A DNA stretch of 64,000 nt from Balanoglossus misakiensis (taxonomy: Eukaryota > Hemichordata): NCBI GenBank assembly GCA_040954595.2, contig JBECUI020000028.1:124001-188000 (forward strand). The letters run 5' to 3'. Within the stretch, counting starts at the first letter, position 1. Each line of letters opens with the position of its first letter. Under the pieces are notes generated by a model. The model saw only the letters and a list, made by a program, of their open reading frames with translations, searched no databases and was not told the DNA's origin. Below are positions 22,201 through 32,924 of this stretch, one piece after another. The position numbers and the translations under genes were made by a program.

Positions 22201-25200
22201 GCTATGTGATATGTTGGCTTGGGCCCGCTATTGCTGCTTGCAGCTATATTCTTCTACTTCTTCTTCTTCTTCTGTCGTTTTTTTTGGTCAGCTAGATCTG
22301 GAAAACGGCTAAACCTACAAATTTCAAACTTGGCACAATGGTGCAGGCCAATGAGAGCTAGTGCAGTACCCTTGTGAATGTTTAATTAGTCACGTGACCT
22401 GATGACCATATATGGGCAAAATTTTCAAATCGGCCTTATTTGCATATGAATGGAGATATCAAAATTCTTTTAGCAACTTTTGCGGACCATGTGGTCAGTG
22501 TCCTACATGCCAAATGTCAAGGACATTGGCCATGCCAATTTTGAGAAGAAGATTTTTAAGTATTATTTTTCATATTTTTTGACCAAGCCATGGGCCTATA
22601 CTTTCCATAGTAAAGCTAAGGCCACATATTATTTTGGATAAATATGCATACATATCTCAAAATCTGTTTGGCCAATCATCTCCAACTTTGGTGTGCAGCT
22701 AGCCTAGTATTTGTCAATAATTTTAAGCGAAAAAAAATAGTATGAAAAATCGACCGATTTTTTTATATTAATTTTCTAATGAAATTTATACCTTTAATTA
22801 CACCTCTATGGTTAAGCTATGTCCATGTCTTATTGTGGAATTCTGGTCTGTGCAATAGTCCTGTACAGTGACTGTCTTGTGGTTAGTTAGCACAATGGCA
22901 CCAAAATAGAAGGCACAATTTGAGGCTCACCTGTAACACCTGCTTAACTCATTAATTATGTGCATACCTAATTCTGGGCTAACTAAGAGGGCTAGAGGTT
23001 TCGTTCTTGTGGGACATGGACCAGTATAGGGTCAAAATTTCTTGCCAAAATTTTGGGTGACCTCAGGTGACCTTTGACCTACTTTCGTATATCTCGGCAT
23101 CCAGAGCTGGTACAGACTTGGCGTTTGGAGGGTTGGGACTAAAATTGAAAAGCCAAAATGGGGGTCACCTGTGACACCTGCATATCTCATTAATTATGTG
23201 CATACCTAATTCCAGGCTAACCAATAGGGCTATAGGTTTGGTTTTTGTTGAACATGGACCAGTGTAGGGTCAAAATTTCTTGCCCAAATTTTGTATGACC
23301 TCAGGTGACCTTTGACCTACTTTACCATATCTTGGCATCCAGAGCAGGTACAGACTTGGCGTTTGGAGGGTTGGGACTAAAATTGAAAAGGCAACACTGG
23401 GGGTCACCTGTGACACCTGCCTACCTCATTAATTATGTGCATACCTAATTCCAGGCTAACCAATAGGGCTATAGGTTTGGTTTTTGTTGAACATGGACCA
23501 GTATAGGGTCAACATTTCTTGCCCAAATTTTGCATGACCTCAGCTGACCTTTGACCTACTTTACCATATCTTGGCATCCAGAGCAGATATGCGTATTGCT
23601 ATGTTGCTATGTGCTATGTTGGCTTGGGCCCGCTATTGCTGCTTGCAGCTATATTTCTTCTTCTTCTTCTTCTTCTTGTGCCGTTTTTTTCGTCAAGTAC
23701 ATCTTGAAAACGGCTGAACCTACAAATCTCAAACTTGGTACAATGGTGCAGGCCAATGAGAGCATGAGCTGTACCCTTGTGAATGTTTAATAAGTCATGT
23801 GACCTGATGACCATATATGGGCAAAATTTTCAAATTGGCCTTATTTGTATATGAATGGAGATATCAAAATTCTTTTAGCAACTTTTGCGGACCATGTGGT
23901 CAGTGTCCTACATGCCAAATGTCAAGGCCATTAGCCATGCCAATTTTGAGAAGAAGATTTTTAAGTATTATTTTTCATATTTTTTCACCAAGCCATTGGC
24001 CTATACTTTCCATAGTAAAGCTATGACCACATATTATTTTGGATAAATATGCATACATATCTCAAAATCTGTTGGGCCGATCATCTCCAACTTTGGTGTG
24101 CAGCTAGTCTAGCATTTGTCAATAATTTTAAGCGGAAAAAAATAATATGAAAAATCGACCGATTTTTTTATATTAATTTTTTTATTAAATTTATACCTTT
24201 ACTTATACCTCTATGGTTAAGCTATGTCCATGTCTTATTGTGGAATACTGGTCAGTGCAATAGTCCTGTACGGTGACTGTCTTTTGGTCAGTGAGCACAA
24301 TGGCACCAAAATAAAAGGCACAATTTTAGGCTCACCTGTAACACCTGCTTAACTCATTAATTATGTGCATACCTAATTCTGGGCTAACTAAGAGGGCTAG
24401 AGGTTTCGTTCTTGTGGGACATGGACCAGTATAGGGTCAAAATTTCTTGCCCAAATTTGGGGTGACCTCAGGTGACCTTTGACCTACTTTCCTATATCTC
24501 GGCATCCAGAGCAGGTACAGACTTGGCGTTTGGAGGGTTGGGACTAAAATTGAAAAGCCAAAATAGGGGTCACCTGTGACACCTGCATATCTCATTAATT
24601 ATGTGCATACCTAATTCCAGGCTAACCAGTAGAGCTATAGGTTTGGTTTTTGTTGAACATGGACCATTATAGGGTCAAAATTTCTTGCCCAAATTTCGCA
24701 TGACCTCAGGTGACCTTTGACCTACTTTACCATATCTTGGCATCCAGAGCAGGTACAGACTTGGCGTTTGGAGGGTTGGGATTAAAATTGAAAAGCCGAA
24801 TTGGCGCTCACCTGTGTCACCTGCATATCTCATTAATTATGTGCATACCTAATTCCAGGCTAACCAATAGAGCTATAGGTTTGGTTTTTATTGAACATGG
24901 ACCAGTATAGGGTCAAAATTTCTTGCCCAAATTTTGCATGACCTCAGGTGACCTTTGACCTACTTTACCAGATCTCGGCATCCAGAGCAGGTACAGGCTT
25001 GGCGTTTGGAGGGTTGGGACTAAAATTGGAAAGCCAAATTGGGGGTCAGTTGTGACACCTGCCTACCTCATTAATTATGTGCATACCTAATTCCAGGCTA
25101 ACCAATAGGGCCTTAGGTTTGGTTTTTGTTGAACATGGACCAGTATAGGGTCAACATTTCTTGCCCAAATTTTGCATGAACTCAGTTGACCTTTGACCTA

Positions 25201-28200
25201 CTTTACCATATCTTGACATCCAGAGTAGATATGCTTATTGCTATGTTGCTATGTGCTATGTTGGCTTGGGCCCGCTATTGCTGCTTGCAGCTATATTTAT
25301 TATTATTATTATTATTATTATTCTTCCCACTCTTAAAAACAGCCGCTATTCGAAGACCGTTGCACCCAATGACTTGAAATTTGGCTCATAGGTAAAACTC
25401 AAAGCAAGTAATTTTCTGATCATGTAACTATGGCAACAGGTCACATGACCTGGCAGCCATCTTGGATTGAAAGTTTAAAATTGATCTCATTTGCATAAAA
25501 AATGACGAATCAAAATTCTTTGAACAAACTTTGTGGACCATATGGCCAGGGTCCTATATGCAAAATTTCAATGTTCAAGTCTTTGCCGATTTTGAGGAGA
25601 TGATTTTTAAAGCATTATTTTTCATATTTTTCAAGACCATTGGACCCAGCCTTAGGCCTATACTTTCCATAGTTAAGCTATGGCCACCTAGGATCTTAGA
25701 TTTATGCCCAATATCTCAACATCCGCTGGGCTGATCAGCTTCAAATTTATTGTGCAGCTAGCCTACCTTCCAACAATCAGTTCCAACTGGAAAAAATAAT
25801 ATGAAAAATCGACCGATTTTTTTATATTAATTTTTTTATGAAATCTATACCTATACGTATTCCACTATAGTTAAGCTATGGCCAAGTCGTTTTGTAGAAT
25901 TGTGGTTGGTGCAATAGTCCTATCGGCCAGTGTGCAGCATAGGACCACAAAAAGAAGCCAAATTAATTCAAGGGTCACCTGTGACACCTGCCTAACTCAT
26001 TAATTATGTGCATACCTAATTCGAGGCAAACCAATAGGGCTACAGGTCTGATTTTTGTTAGACATGGACCAGTATGGGGTCAAATTATCCCCCAAAATTT
26101 GGGGTGACCTTGAGTGACCTTTGACCTTCTTCCGCATATCTCGGCATCCAGAGCAGGTACAGCTTAGGTGTTTGGGTGGATGGTACCAAAATAAGAAGCC
26201 AAATTCAAGGGTCACCTGTGACACCTGCCTAACTCATTAATTATGTGCATACCTAATTCGAGGCAAACCAATAGGGCTACAGGTCTGATTTTTGTTAGAC
26301 ATGGACCAGTATGGGGTCAAATTATCCCCCAAAATTTGGGGTGACCTTGAGTGACCTTTGACCTTCTTCCGCATATCTCGGCATCCAGAGCAGGTACAGC
26401 TTAGGTGTTTGGGTGGATGGTACCAAAATAACAAGCCAAATTCAAGGGTCACCTGTGACACCTGCCTAACTCATTAATTATGTGCATACCTAATTCCAGG
26501 CAAACCAATAGGGCTACAGGTCTGATTTTTGTTGGACATGAACCAGTATGGGGTCAAATTATCCCCCAAAATTTGGGGTGACCTTGAGTGACCTTTGACC
26601 TTCTTCCGCATATCTCGGCATCCAGAGCAGGTACAGCTTAGGTGTTTGGGTGGATGGTACCAAAATAAGAAGCCAAATTCAAGGGTCACCTGTGACACCT
26701 GCCTAACTCATTAATTATGTGCATACCTAATTCCAGGCAAACCAATAGGGCTACAGGTCTGATTTTTGTTGGACATGAACCAGTATGGGGTCAAATTATC
26801 CCCCAAAATTTGGGGTGACCTTGGGTGACCTTTGACCTACTTCCTCATATCTCGGCATTTACAGCAGGTACAGCTTAGGTGTTTGGGTGGATGGTACCAA
26901 AATAAGAAGCCAAAATTTAGGGTCACCTGTGACACCTGCCTAACTCATTAATTATGTGCATACCTAATTCTAGGCGAACCAAGGGGGCTACAGGTCTGGT
27001 GTTTGTTGGATATGTACCACTATGGGGTCAAATGTTTTTGCCCACATTTTGGGTGACCTTGGGTGACCTTTGACCTACTTCCTCATATCGCGGCATCCAG
27101 AGCAGGTACAGCTTAGGTGTTTGGGTGGATGGTACCAAAATAAGAAGCCACAATTTAGGGTCACCTGTGACACCTGCATAACTCATTAATTATGTGCAAA
27201 CCTAATTCCAGCCAAACTAACAGGGCTACAGGTCTGATTTTTGTTGGACATGAACCAGTATGGGGTCAAATTATCCCCCAAAATTTGGGGTGACCTTGGG
27301 TGACCTTTGACCTACTTCCTCATATCTCGGCATTTACAGCAGGTACAGCTTAGGTGTTTGGGTGGATGGTACCAAAATAAGAAGCCAAAATTTAGGGTCA
27401 CCTGTGACACCTGCCTAACTCATTAATTATGTGCATACCTAATTCTAGGCGAACCAAGGGGGCTACAGGTCTGGTGTTTGTTGGATATGTACCACTATGG
27501 GGTCAAATGTTTTTGCCCACATTTTGGGTGACCTTGGGTGACCTTTGACCTACTTCCTCATATCGCGGCATCCAGAGCAGGTACAGCTTAGGTGTTTGGG
27601 TGGATGGTACCAAAATAAGAAGCCACAATTTAGGGTCACCTGTGACACCTGCATAACTCATTAATTATGTGCAAACCTAATTCCAGCCAAACTAACAGGG
27701 CTACAGGTCTTGTGTTTGTTGGATATGTACCACTAGGGGATCAAATTGTTTTGCCCAAATTTTGGGGTGACCTTGGGTGACCTTTGACCTACTTCCACAT
27801 ATCTCAGCATCTACAGCAGGTACAGCTTAGGTGTTTGGGTGGATGGAACCAAAATAAGAAGCCAAAATTTAGGGTCACCTGTGACACCTGCCTTACTCAT
27901 TAATTATGTGCATACCTAATTCCAGGCGAACTAACAGGACTACAGGTCTGGTGTTTGTTGGACATGGACCAGTATGGGGTCAAATTTCCCCCCCAAATTT
28001 CGGGTGACCTTGGGTGACCTTTGACCTACTTCCGCATATCTCGGCATCCACAGCAGGTACAGCTTAGGTGTTTGGGAGGATGGTACCAAAATAAGTAGCC
28101 AAAATTTAGGACCACCTGTGACACCTGCCTAACTATGTGCATAACTAAGTACACACAAACCAATAGGGCTAGATGTGTGGTTTTTATTGGACATGGACCA

Positions 28201-28375
28201 ATATAGTGTCAAAGTTTTCTGCTCATATTTAGGGTGACCTCACATGACGTTTGACCAACTTTCCCACATCCTCCACCCTGACTAATTAAATATGCACATA
28301 TCTATCTCCAGGCGAACCAATAGGGCTAGCAGTGTCTCGAAACCCGCTTATTGCTGTTCACAGCTATATTTGGCC
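19207..28375 (+). repeat. hierarchical satellite, five macro-units built on a ~237-bp unit
   Basis: Five macro-units start at about 19210, 20620, 22250, 23650 and 25295. Each begins with (TTC)n or (ATT)n and a ~0.8-kb head ('acctaccaatttcaaacttggcacaatggtg', 'gtcacgtgacctgat', 'tttgcggaccatgtgg'). This is followed by 3, 4, 3, 4 and 10 copies of a unit of 236-240 bp ('acacctgc', 'ctcattaattatgtgcatacctaa', 'aggtgacctttgacct', 'ggcatccagagcaggtacag'). Each ends with TTGGGCCCGCTATTGCTGCT and TGCAGCTATATT, a GCTGC/GCAGC hairpin. Copies are highly similar within and between macro-units. No protein is encoded. Tandem core units, a terminal hairpin and a microsatellite border recall non-autonomous Helentron-type elements; this is inference. 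Confidence 0.85.
20019..28265 (-). promoter_or_regulatory. about 24 repeated nuclear-receptor half-site arrays (DR1 plus DR4)
   Basis: Each ~237-bp unit carries, read on the minus strand, AGGTCA, one base, AGGTCA, four bases, AGGTCA. The first pair is a perfect DR1 (AGGTCAAAGGTCA), the class bound by RXR, HNF4, COUP-TF and PPAR partners. The second pair is a DR4, bound by TR or LXR type heterodimers. Plus-strand copies start near 20262, 20499, 21660, 21896, 22137, 23058, 23297, 24463, 24700, 24938, 26103, 26340, 26578, 26815, 27054, 27292, 27529, 27768 and 28005. Near-matches occur at about 20024, 21421, 23535, 25178 and 28240. Whether any receptor binds is not known. Confidence 0.6.
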
Positions 28376-28838
28376 TTGTAACTGTCATAAGTCGCTGGCT
28401 ATGAAACAGACACTCTATTCGACAAAAGTGCATTTTCCGTCATTAATCTCTATAATAAAACTGGCACAACTATCTGTAACTTGTGACTATTTTGTCAGTT
28501 TTATTGTTCTGTGTGTAAACCATGGTTTCTTGTTCGGCTCCCTATATCAGGATTAGTATTTGTCTTCTCAACTCTACCAGCATGTGTTTTTGTTGACAAA
28601 AAATGCATTCAAGCCCGGACTTGAATGCATTTCTTAATAGTAAGAATGGTCTACACACGTAAACATGACTTGTTGACTCATAGACATTTTGGGATAAATT
28701 CCAGGCAGGAGAACAAGGAAATGTGTGATGTGGTTGAAACATAAAACAAAAATTCTGAGAGAAGAACCAGATTCAAATAAATGCCCGTTAATGCATTTAT
28801 TTAAACCAATTTGAGAAAAAATGAAACAAATAACGCAA
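28376..28838. other. unassigned spacer with two small palindromes
   Basis: AAATGCATTCAAG faces CTTGAATGCATTT at 28601-28632, and AAATAAATGC faces GCATTTATTT at 28776-28803. No gene is supported. Confidence 0.45.
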
Positions 28839-28895
28839 GTGAGGTTGAACTATTAAGCTTAGAATATTTATTTCCAGGTAATTGTCATATGTAAA
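28839..28895 (+). repeat. direct repeat left of LINE copy 3
   Basis: GGTTGAACTATTAAGCTTAG and AATATTTATTTCCAGGTAA recur in diverged form at 30338-30398, on the other side of LINE copy 3. At ~57 bp with several mismatches it is too long and too diverged to be a fresh target duplication. Confidence 0.55.
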
Positions 28896-29027
28896 TGGCT
28901 TCAGTGTGATATTTTTGCATCCTGCATCGTATCATGGACAGTCATCTCAACATATAACTGTTATGTCAGAATGAAAGTCAGGATGAAAATTACTGTTAGG
29001 GACATTTTTAAAGAAAAACGCATGTAT

Positions 29028-30340
29028 GATCATGGCTAACCTTCTTAAAAATAATGTTGATGTGAGACTTCCAGGATAATGATGAGTCAAGAGTAACTCC
29101 AAGATAAACAGCAGATGAAACATTTTGTATTGGTAAATCAGAGACATATAAATCCCCCTCAGGATTAAATTTTGCCTGGGCTGTTTTGAAAATAACATAG
29201 TTTGTTTTGTCAATATTAATAGTAAGTTTATTTGACTTACACCAGGTCTGTACTTTAGTTAGCTAAACATTCAGAGTGGCAAGATCGATTTTGTCCTGCT
29301 TATCTGAACAAAATAAATTGGTATCATCTTCAAATAACCTGAGTTGAAAATAGTCTGAGGACCTGCAGATATCATTTATATATACTAGAAAAAGAAGTGG
29401 ACCTAGAATTGATCCCTGTGGAATCCCACAGGAGATCCTTTTCACTTTTGAAGTATAATTATTGACCTTGACATACTGTTGTCGGTCTTCTATATAAGTC
29501 TTAAACCAATTAAGTGTGGATCCCCTAATCCCATAGTGGCATAGCTTAGCTAACAAAATTGTGTGGTTAATCGTATCAAATGCCTTTTAAAAATCAATGA
29601 AGATACCGTTATCAATGTGCTTTTTCAGTTGTGAGATCTGCTAAAGCTAACTTGGTACTAAATTTCTTACGAAATCCATATTGGCTGTTAGTGGGAATAT
29701 CAAATTTTTCAAAAAAAGAACACAGTTGCTTATTTACAATAGACTCGTACAGCTTACTAAAGATTGGCAAGACAGAGATAGGTTTGTAATTTCCTATATC
29801 ATGAACACAACCCTTTTTAAAAATTGGTGTTACTCTTGCCATTTTCAGTTTCTCTGGAAAAATACCCTGTGACAAGGAAATATTAACAATATGAGCAAAT
29901 GGTTCTGTAATATAATCAGCTGATTCCTTTACAAGTTTTGGATAAATATCATCAAAACCAGCAGCTTTACAATGATCTAATACATTAATTTCTCTGAGTA
30001 TATCACCAGAATGCACAGGATGGAAAAAGAAAGAATGAAAATGACGAATACCAAGGCAATCATTGAAATTAGCGCTACAATGTATTTGTGATGCTAGATA
30101 GCGCTACAATGTATTTGTGATGCTAGATTTTGTCCAATGTTGACAAAAAAAAAATTAAAGGCGTCAGCTATATCAATATTTTTAGTAACAAAATTCCCGG
30201 GGTGTTTGTCATCTTTTATTTTTTGTGGAGCATTAACCTTTGAATTTTTGTTCAAGATTTCATTGATGACTTGCCATTTTTTGTGGTCCTTCCCAGAGGC
30301 TACAGACAGTTGCAATTTATCACAAAAATACTTCTTTGTG
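29028..30340 (-). mobile_element. LINE copy 3, internal RT fragment
   Basis: A piece of the same LINE family, truncated at both ends: it lacks the 3' UTR and tail (the edge near 29028 falls in the thumb region) and the endonuclease. The missing tail argues against simple retrotransposition and for a rearranged or copied segment. It contains a short duplication at 30067-30130 (the phrase GCGCTACAATGTATTTGTGA occurs twice) and small deletions in the RT. Confidence 0.8.
29263..30315 (-). pseudogene. LINE RT fragment, shares two changes with copy 2
   Basis: Three frames, 30315-30094, 30016-29612 and 29556-29263, give linker, fingers and palm of the RT (FDDIYPKLVK, YKPISVLPIFSK, KRISCGIPQGSILGP, FEDDTNLF). 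The frame ends at the same TAG as copy 2, after ATLNV. A deletion near 29600 removes the AFDTINH catalytic segment's frame. Thumb sequence continues to 28947-29213. The gene is dead. Confidence 0.8.
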
Positions 30341-30398
30341 TGGTTGAACTATAAGGCTAAGAATATTTATCTCCAAGTACATGTGTATATGTAGTGAA
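30338..30398 (+). repeat. direct repeat right of LINE copy 3
   Basis: Partner of 28839-28895; TGGTTGAACTATAAGGCTAA is the clearest shared stretch. Its right end overlaps the left arm of the following MITE. Confidence 0.55.
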
Positions 30399-30580
30399 TG
30401 AACGCTCAACCACAGACAACTTCCATCCCACTTGTAGATACGAGAGTGAAAAATCACGCCAATATAAATAATTGGTCTCTACCATCAATTCATGTTGGGT
30501 GAGGTTCTACTCTCTTATCATACAAGCAGGATGGAAGTTGTGTGTGATTGAACGTCCATTCACTACATATTCACATGTAC
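30377..30580. mobile_element. foldback MITE, family member 1
   Basis: GTACATGTG and TATGTAGTGAATGAACG at the left face their complements at the right (CATTCACTACATA, CACATGTAC). Further inside, ACAACTTCCATCCCACTTGT faces ACAAGCAGGATGGAAGTTGT. ATAT borders both inner ends, compatible with a TA target. It is about 200 bp and non-coding. A second, more decayed copy lies at 38948-39090. Confidence 0.7.
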
Positions 30581-30603
30581 ATTAACATAAACGGTATCTT
30601 GTA

Positions 30604-30880
30604 TCAAACATAATTGATGGAAAAGGGCAGCAAGAGAGAGGACTTTGTCCTTTTAAGATTACATATCAACGGAAAATGGTCAGATCCAAACACTGTAGGG
30701 ATTTCAAACCGAGTGATATACAGAAACAATCTTGTTGAAATACAACAATAATTCACTGTACTTCTACCTCTGTTTGCTATACAAGTACAGTTACCATCCT
30801 CGTCTCCGGGAACTCTCCCATTTAAACAAAATGAACAGAAAGTGTACAACACAATGATATCAAACTTAGACCGAATTTTT
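30604..30880 (-). pseudogene. endonuclease fragment of a second LINE family
   Basis: Minus strand: NGRVPGDEDGNCTC, then NRGRSTVNYCCIST, then FEIPTVFGSDHFPLICNL. This is the C-terminal half of an APE endonuclease: NGR.PGD..G.., a RG.S..DY segment with Asp changed to Asn, and the catalytic SDHFPL. The protein frame continues upstream to 31050 but without further domain similarity. It is distinct in sequence from the three-copy LINE. Confidence 0.6.
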
Positions 30881-31218
30881 TTAGTTTTATGTTTTGACTG
30901 TCGTGGGATTGTATAGTGAGACTTTCCCTCTCTGAGACCTCTCGCCGCAGCAGAAGTAATTTTGCATGTATGCCTTAGGTGGGATATTGTGGTATAGGAT
31001 AACGTTACATCGTACCTGAATTCGATACAATGTGCTGATGGCGTAAACATGCTACGAAACTCGATGCTTTATTCTTCTGTGCGGCACGCGAATTCTATCA
31101 GCCATCTGGTGCGTGCACAGAACAACTCACATTCGCGTTTGGTATCTTCACTAACAACCATCCACTCCCTTGCAATTGTCACGAGATTTGCTCGACATTT
31201 CCGCAGTTTACACGTCTC

Positions 31219-31735
31219 CCAAGATATATCTAATGCCAACATCAATAAAAGACTTGGACACACCCCTTTGTCTATATATGGGGATATACAAATTAGAAGT
31301 ATTGTATTCCTTTAAATTCAGTACTACATTCTTGGTTTCCGACGATTAAACAAGCATGCTTCTTCCAAAATATATCTAATAACAACATCAATAAAAGACT
31401 TGGACACACCCCTTTGTCTATATATGGGAATATACAAATTAGAAGTATTGTATTCCTTTAAATTCAGTACTACATTCTTGGTTTCCGACGATTAAACAAG
31501 CATGCTTCTTCCAAAATATATCTAATAAAAACATCAATAAAAGACTTGGACACACCCCTTTGTCTATATATGGGAATATACAAATTAGAAGTATTGTATT
31601 CCTTTAAATTCAGTACTACATTCTTGGTTTCCGACGATTAAACAAGCATGCTTCTTCCAAAATATATCTAATAAAAACATCAATAAAAGACTTAGACACA
31701 CGTTGTTTACCATATATGGGATTATTTAAATTAGA
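31219..31735 (+). repeat. 146-bp tandem repeat, about 3.5 copies
   Basis: The word GACTTGGACACACCCCTTTG starts at 31251, 31397 and 31543, and GACTTAGACACAC at 31689, each 146 bp apart. Copies 2 and 3 are almost identical; the edges are decayed. Each unit contains TATATATGGG and AATAAAAGACTT. No coding frame. Confidence 0.85.
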
Positions 31736-32417
31736 GGTTGATTATTCTTTTACCCCTTTCACCACTATAGTCCAGTCCAAACCAGTTGTTTTCCATGGGA
31801 AGGTTGGACATCTATAGAGGGGTCTGGGCTTGAAAGGGTTAAATTCAACACATGTAGTACTCTAGAGGCAATTGTACATAAAGTCGATCGAAAAAACATG
31901 ACGCCTATTGTATGATGGAATAATCTTGTGCGCACATGAGAGAAGCGGTTTTAAAGGCGTGGATATACCACGTCACACACGTCACTATATTCGCTCAACA
32001 ATGGGATAACTACATCGATGGCTGTGCTACTTTAGTATTGTATCCGTGGTAATTTTCTCACATACCGAGGTGACAGTGAACGGTATTGTAGACAATTTTC
32101 ATGTTTTCCACTTTAATGTATTCCTGATGGTAATCTCAGTATAAGAGTAGCAGTGTTTAACAACTTCATTATCTTGCCATAGACATGTCATTTCGAGGAA
32201 AGTGACAATGATCACAAATCATAACAGTTTTGAATTCTGTTATTAAATGTCAGAATATACGTTCAATCTATGTACCATCAGTTGCCAACACTATAAATAC
32301 TTGAAGTTAATGTAGACAATACACGTTTTTAAATTAACGTGCACATTCTAGTTCAGATTTAGAACTGTACTGCCAACACAAGATCTTAATCATGTTTGTA
32401 AATGCCATGTGTTTCAG
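31736..32417. other. spacer with a small inverted repeat
   Basis: ACCCCTTTCACCACTATAG at 31750 and its loose complement ending GAAAGGGTTAA at 31842 suggest a ~90-bp MITE relic. The rest up to the lectin exon shows nothing certain. Confidence 0.35.
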
Positions 32418-32924
32418 CCCAAGAGCTTATATCCCTGATCGAAAATGAGTTGAAACTTTCCAACTATGAAACAACGTGGCTGGAAGCAAAAAGAGCATGT
32501 GAGCAGGACAGTGGGCATCTGTTGAGGTTTTACGACCAAGAGACCATGAATATAGTTGTCAGCTTTATAGCGTTATTGGTTTGGCGAGGTGATGTCCTAC
32601 CACATTCCGGTAAAGAGTAATAGAGTACCCAACTTTGTCATTACTGCTTGTTCATACGAACGATGTCTTCTCACTCAGAAGTATAATTGTTGTAATAATC
32701 AACATGACTTTTAAAGTAAACAAATCTACATGTATTACTCAACGTTCAACATGCTTTTCCTCTTTGCAATGGTTTACAGAATTCGTTTGGATCGACGCCA
32801 ATGATAGAGAGACTAATGGTCACTTTGTTCACTCAGACGGTTCGAGTATAGATAGAAGTATCGCAGTAATGGATTTGGTGTTTGGAACAGACACCAATTA
32901 CGGTGCACATTGTGGTGTAATATG
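32418..32924 (+). CDS. C-type lectin domain, two exons
   Basis: Exon 1 (32418-32588) follows a TTTCAG acceptor and reads NYETTWLEAKRACEQDSGHLL. This is the start of a C-type lectin fold, with the conserved W..A...C...GGHL pattern (here SGHL). Exon 2 (32780-32924), after a polypyrimidine tract and TTTACAG, reads FVWIDANDRETNGHFVHSDG and ends TNYGAHCGVIW, the middle and late part of the fold (W.G.ND.E..G.F..SDG). Splicing 32588|GTGATG to 32780 keeps the frame (phase 1). The exons between this and the next part of the gene could not be placed. The domain likely binds carbohydrate or protein outside the cell. EPN/QPD-type calcium-site residues are not obvious. Confidence 0.6.

Noticed and set aside
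26000-26698. Three equal 74-residue minus-strand frames in tandem
   Set aside because: They are the same stretch of the ~237-bp satellite read three times; the phrase has no domain and other units break the frame.
19207-28375. CRISPR-like regular repeats
   Set aside because: Units are ~237 bp and contiguous with no unique spacers, in a eukaryotic genome.
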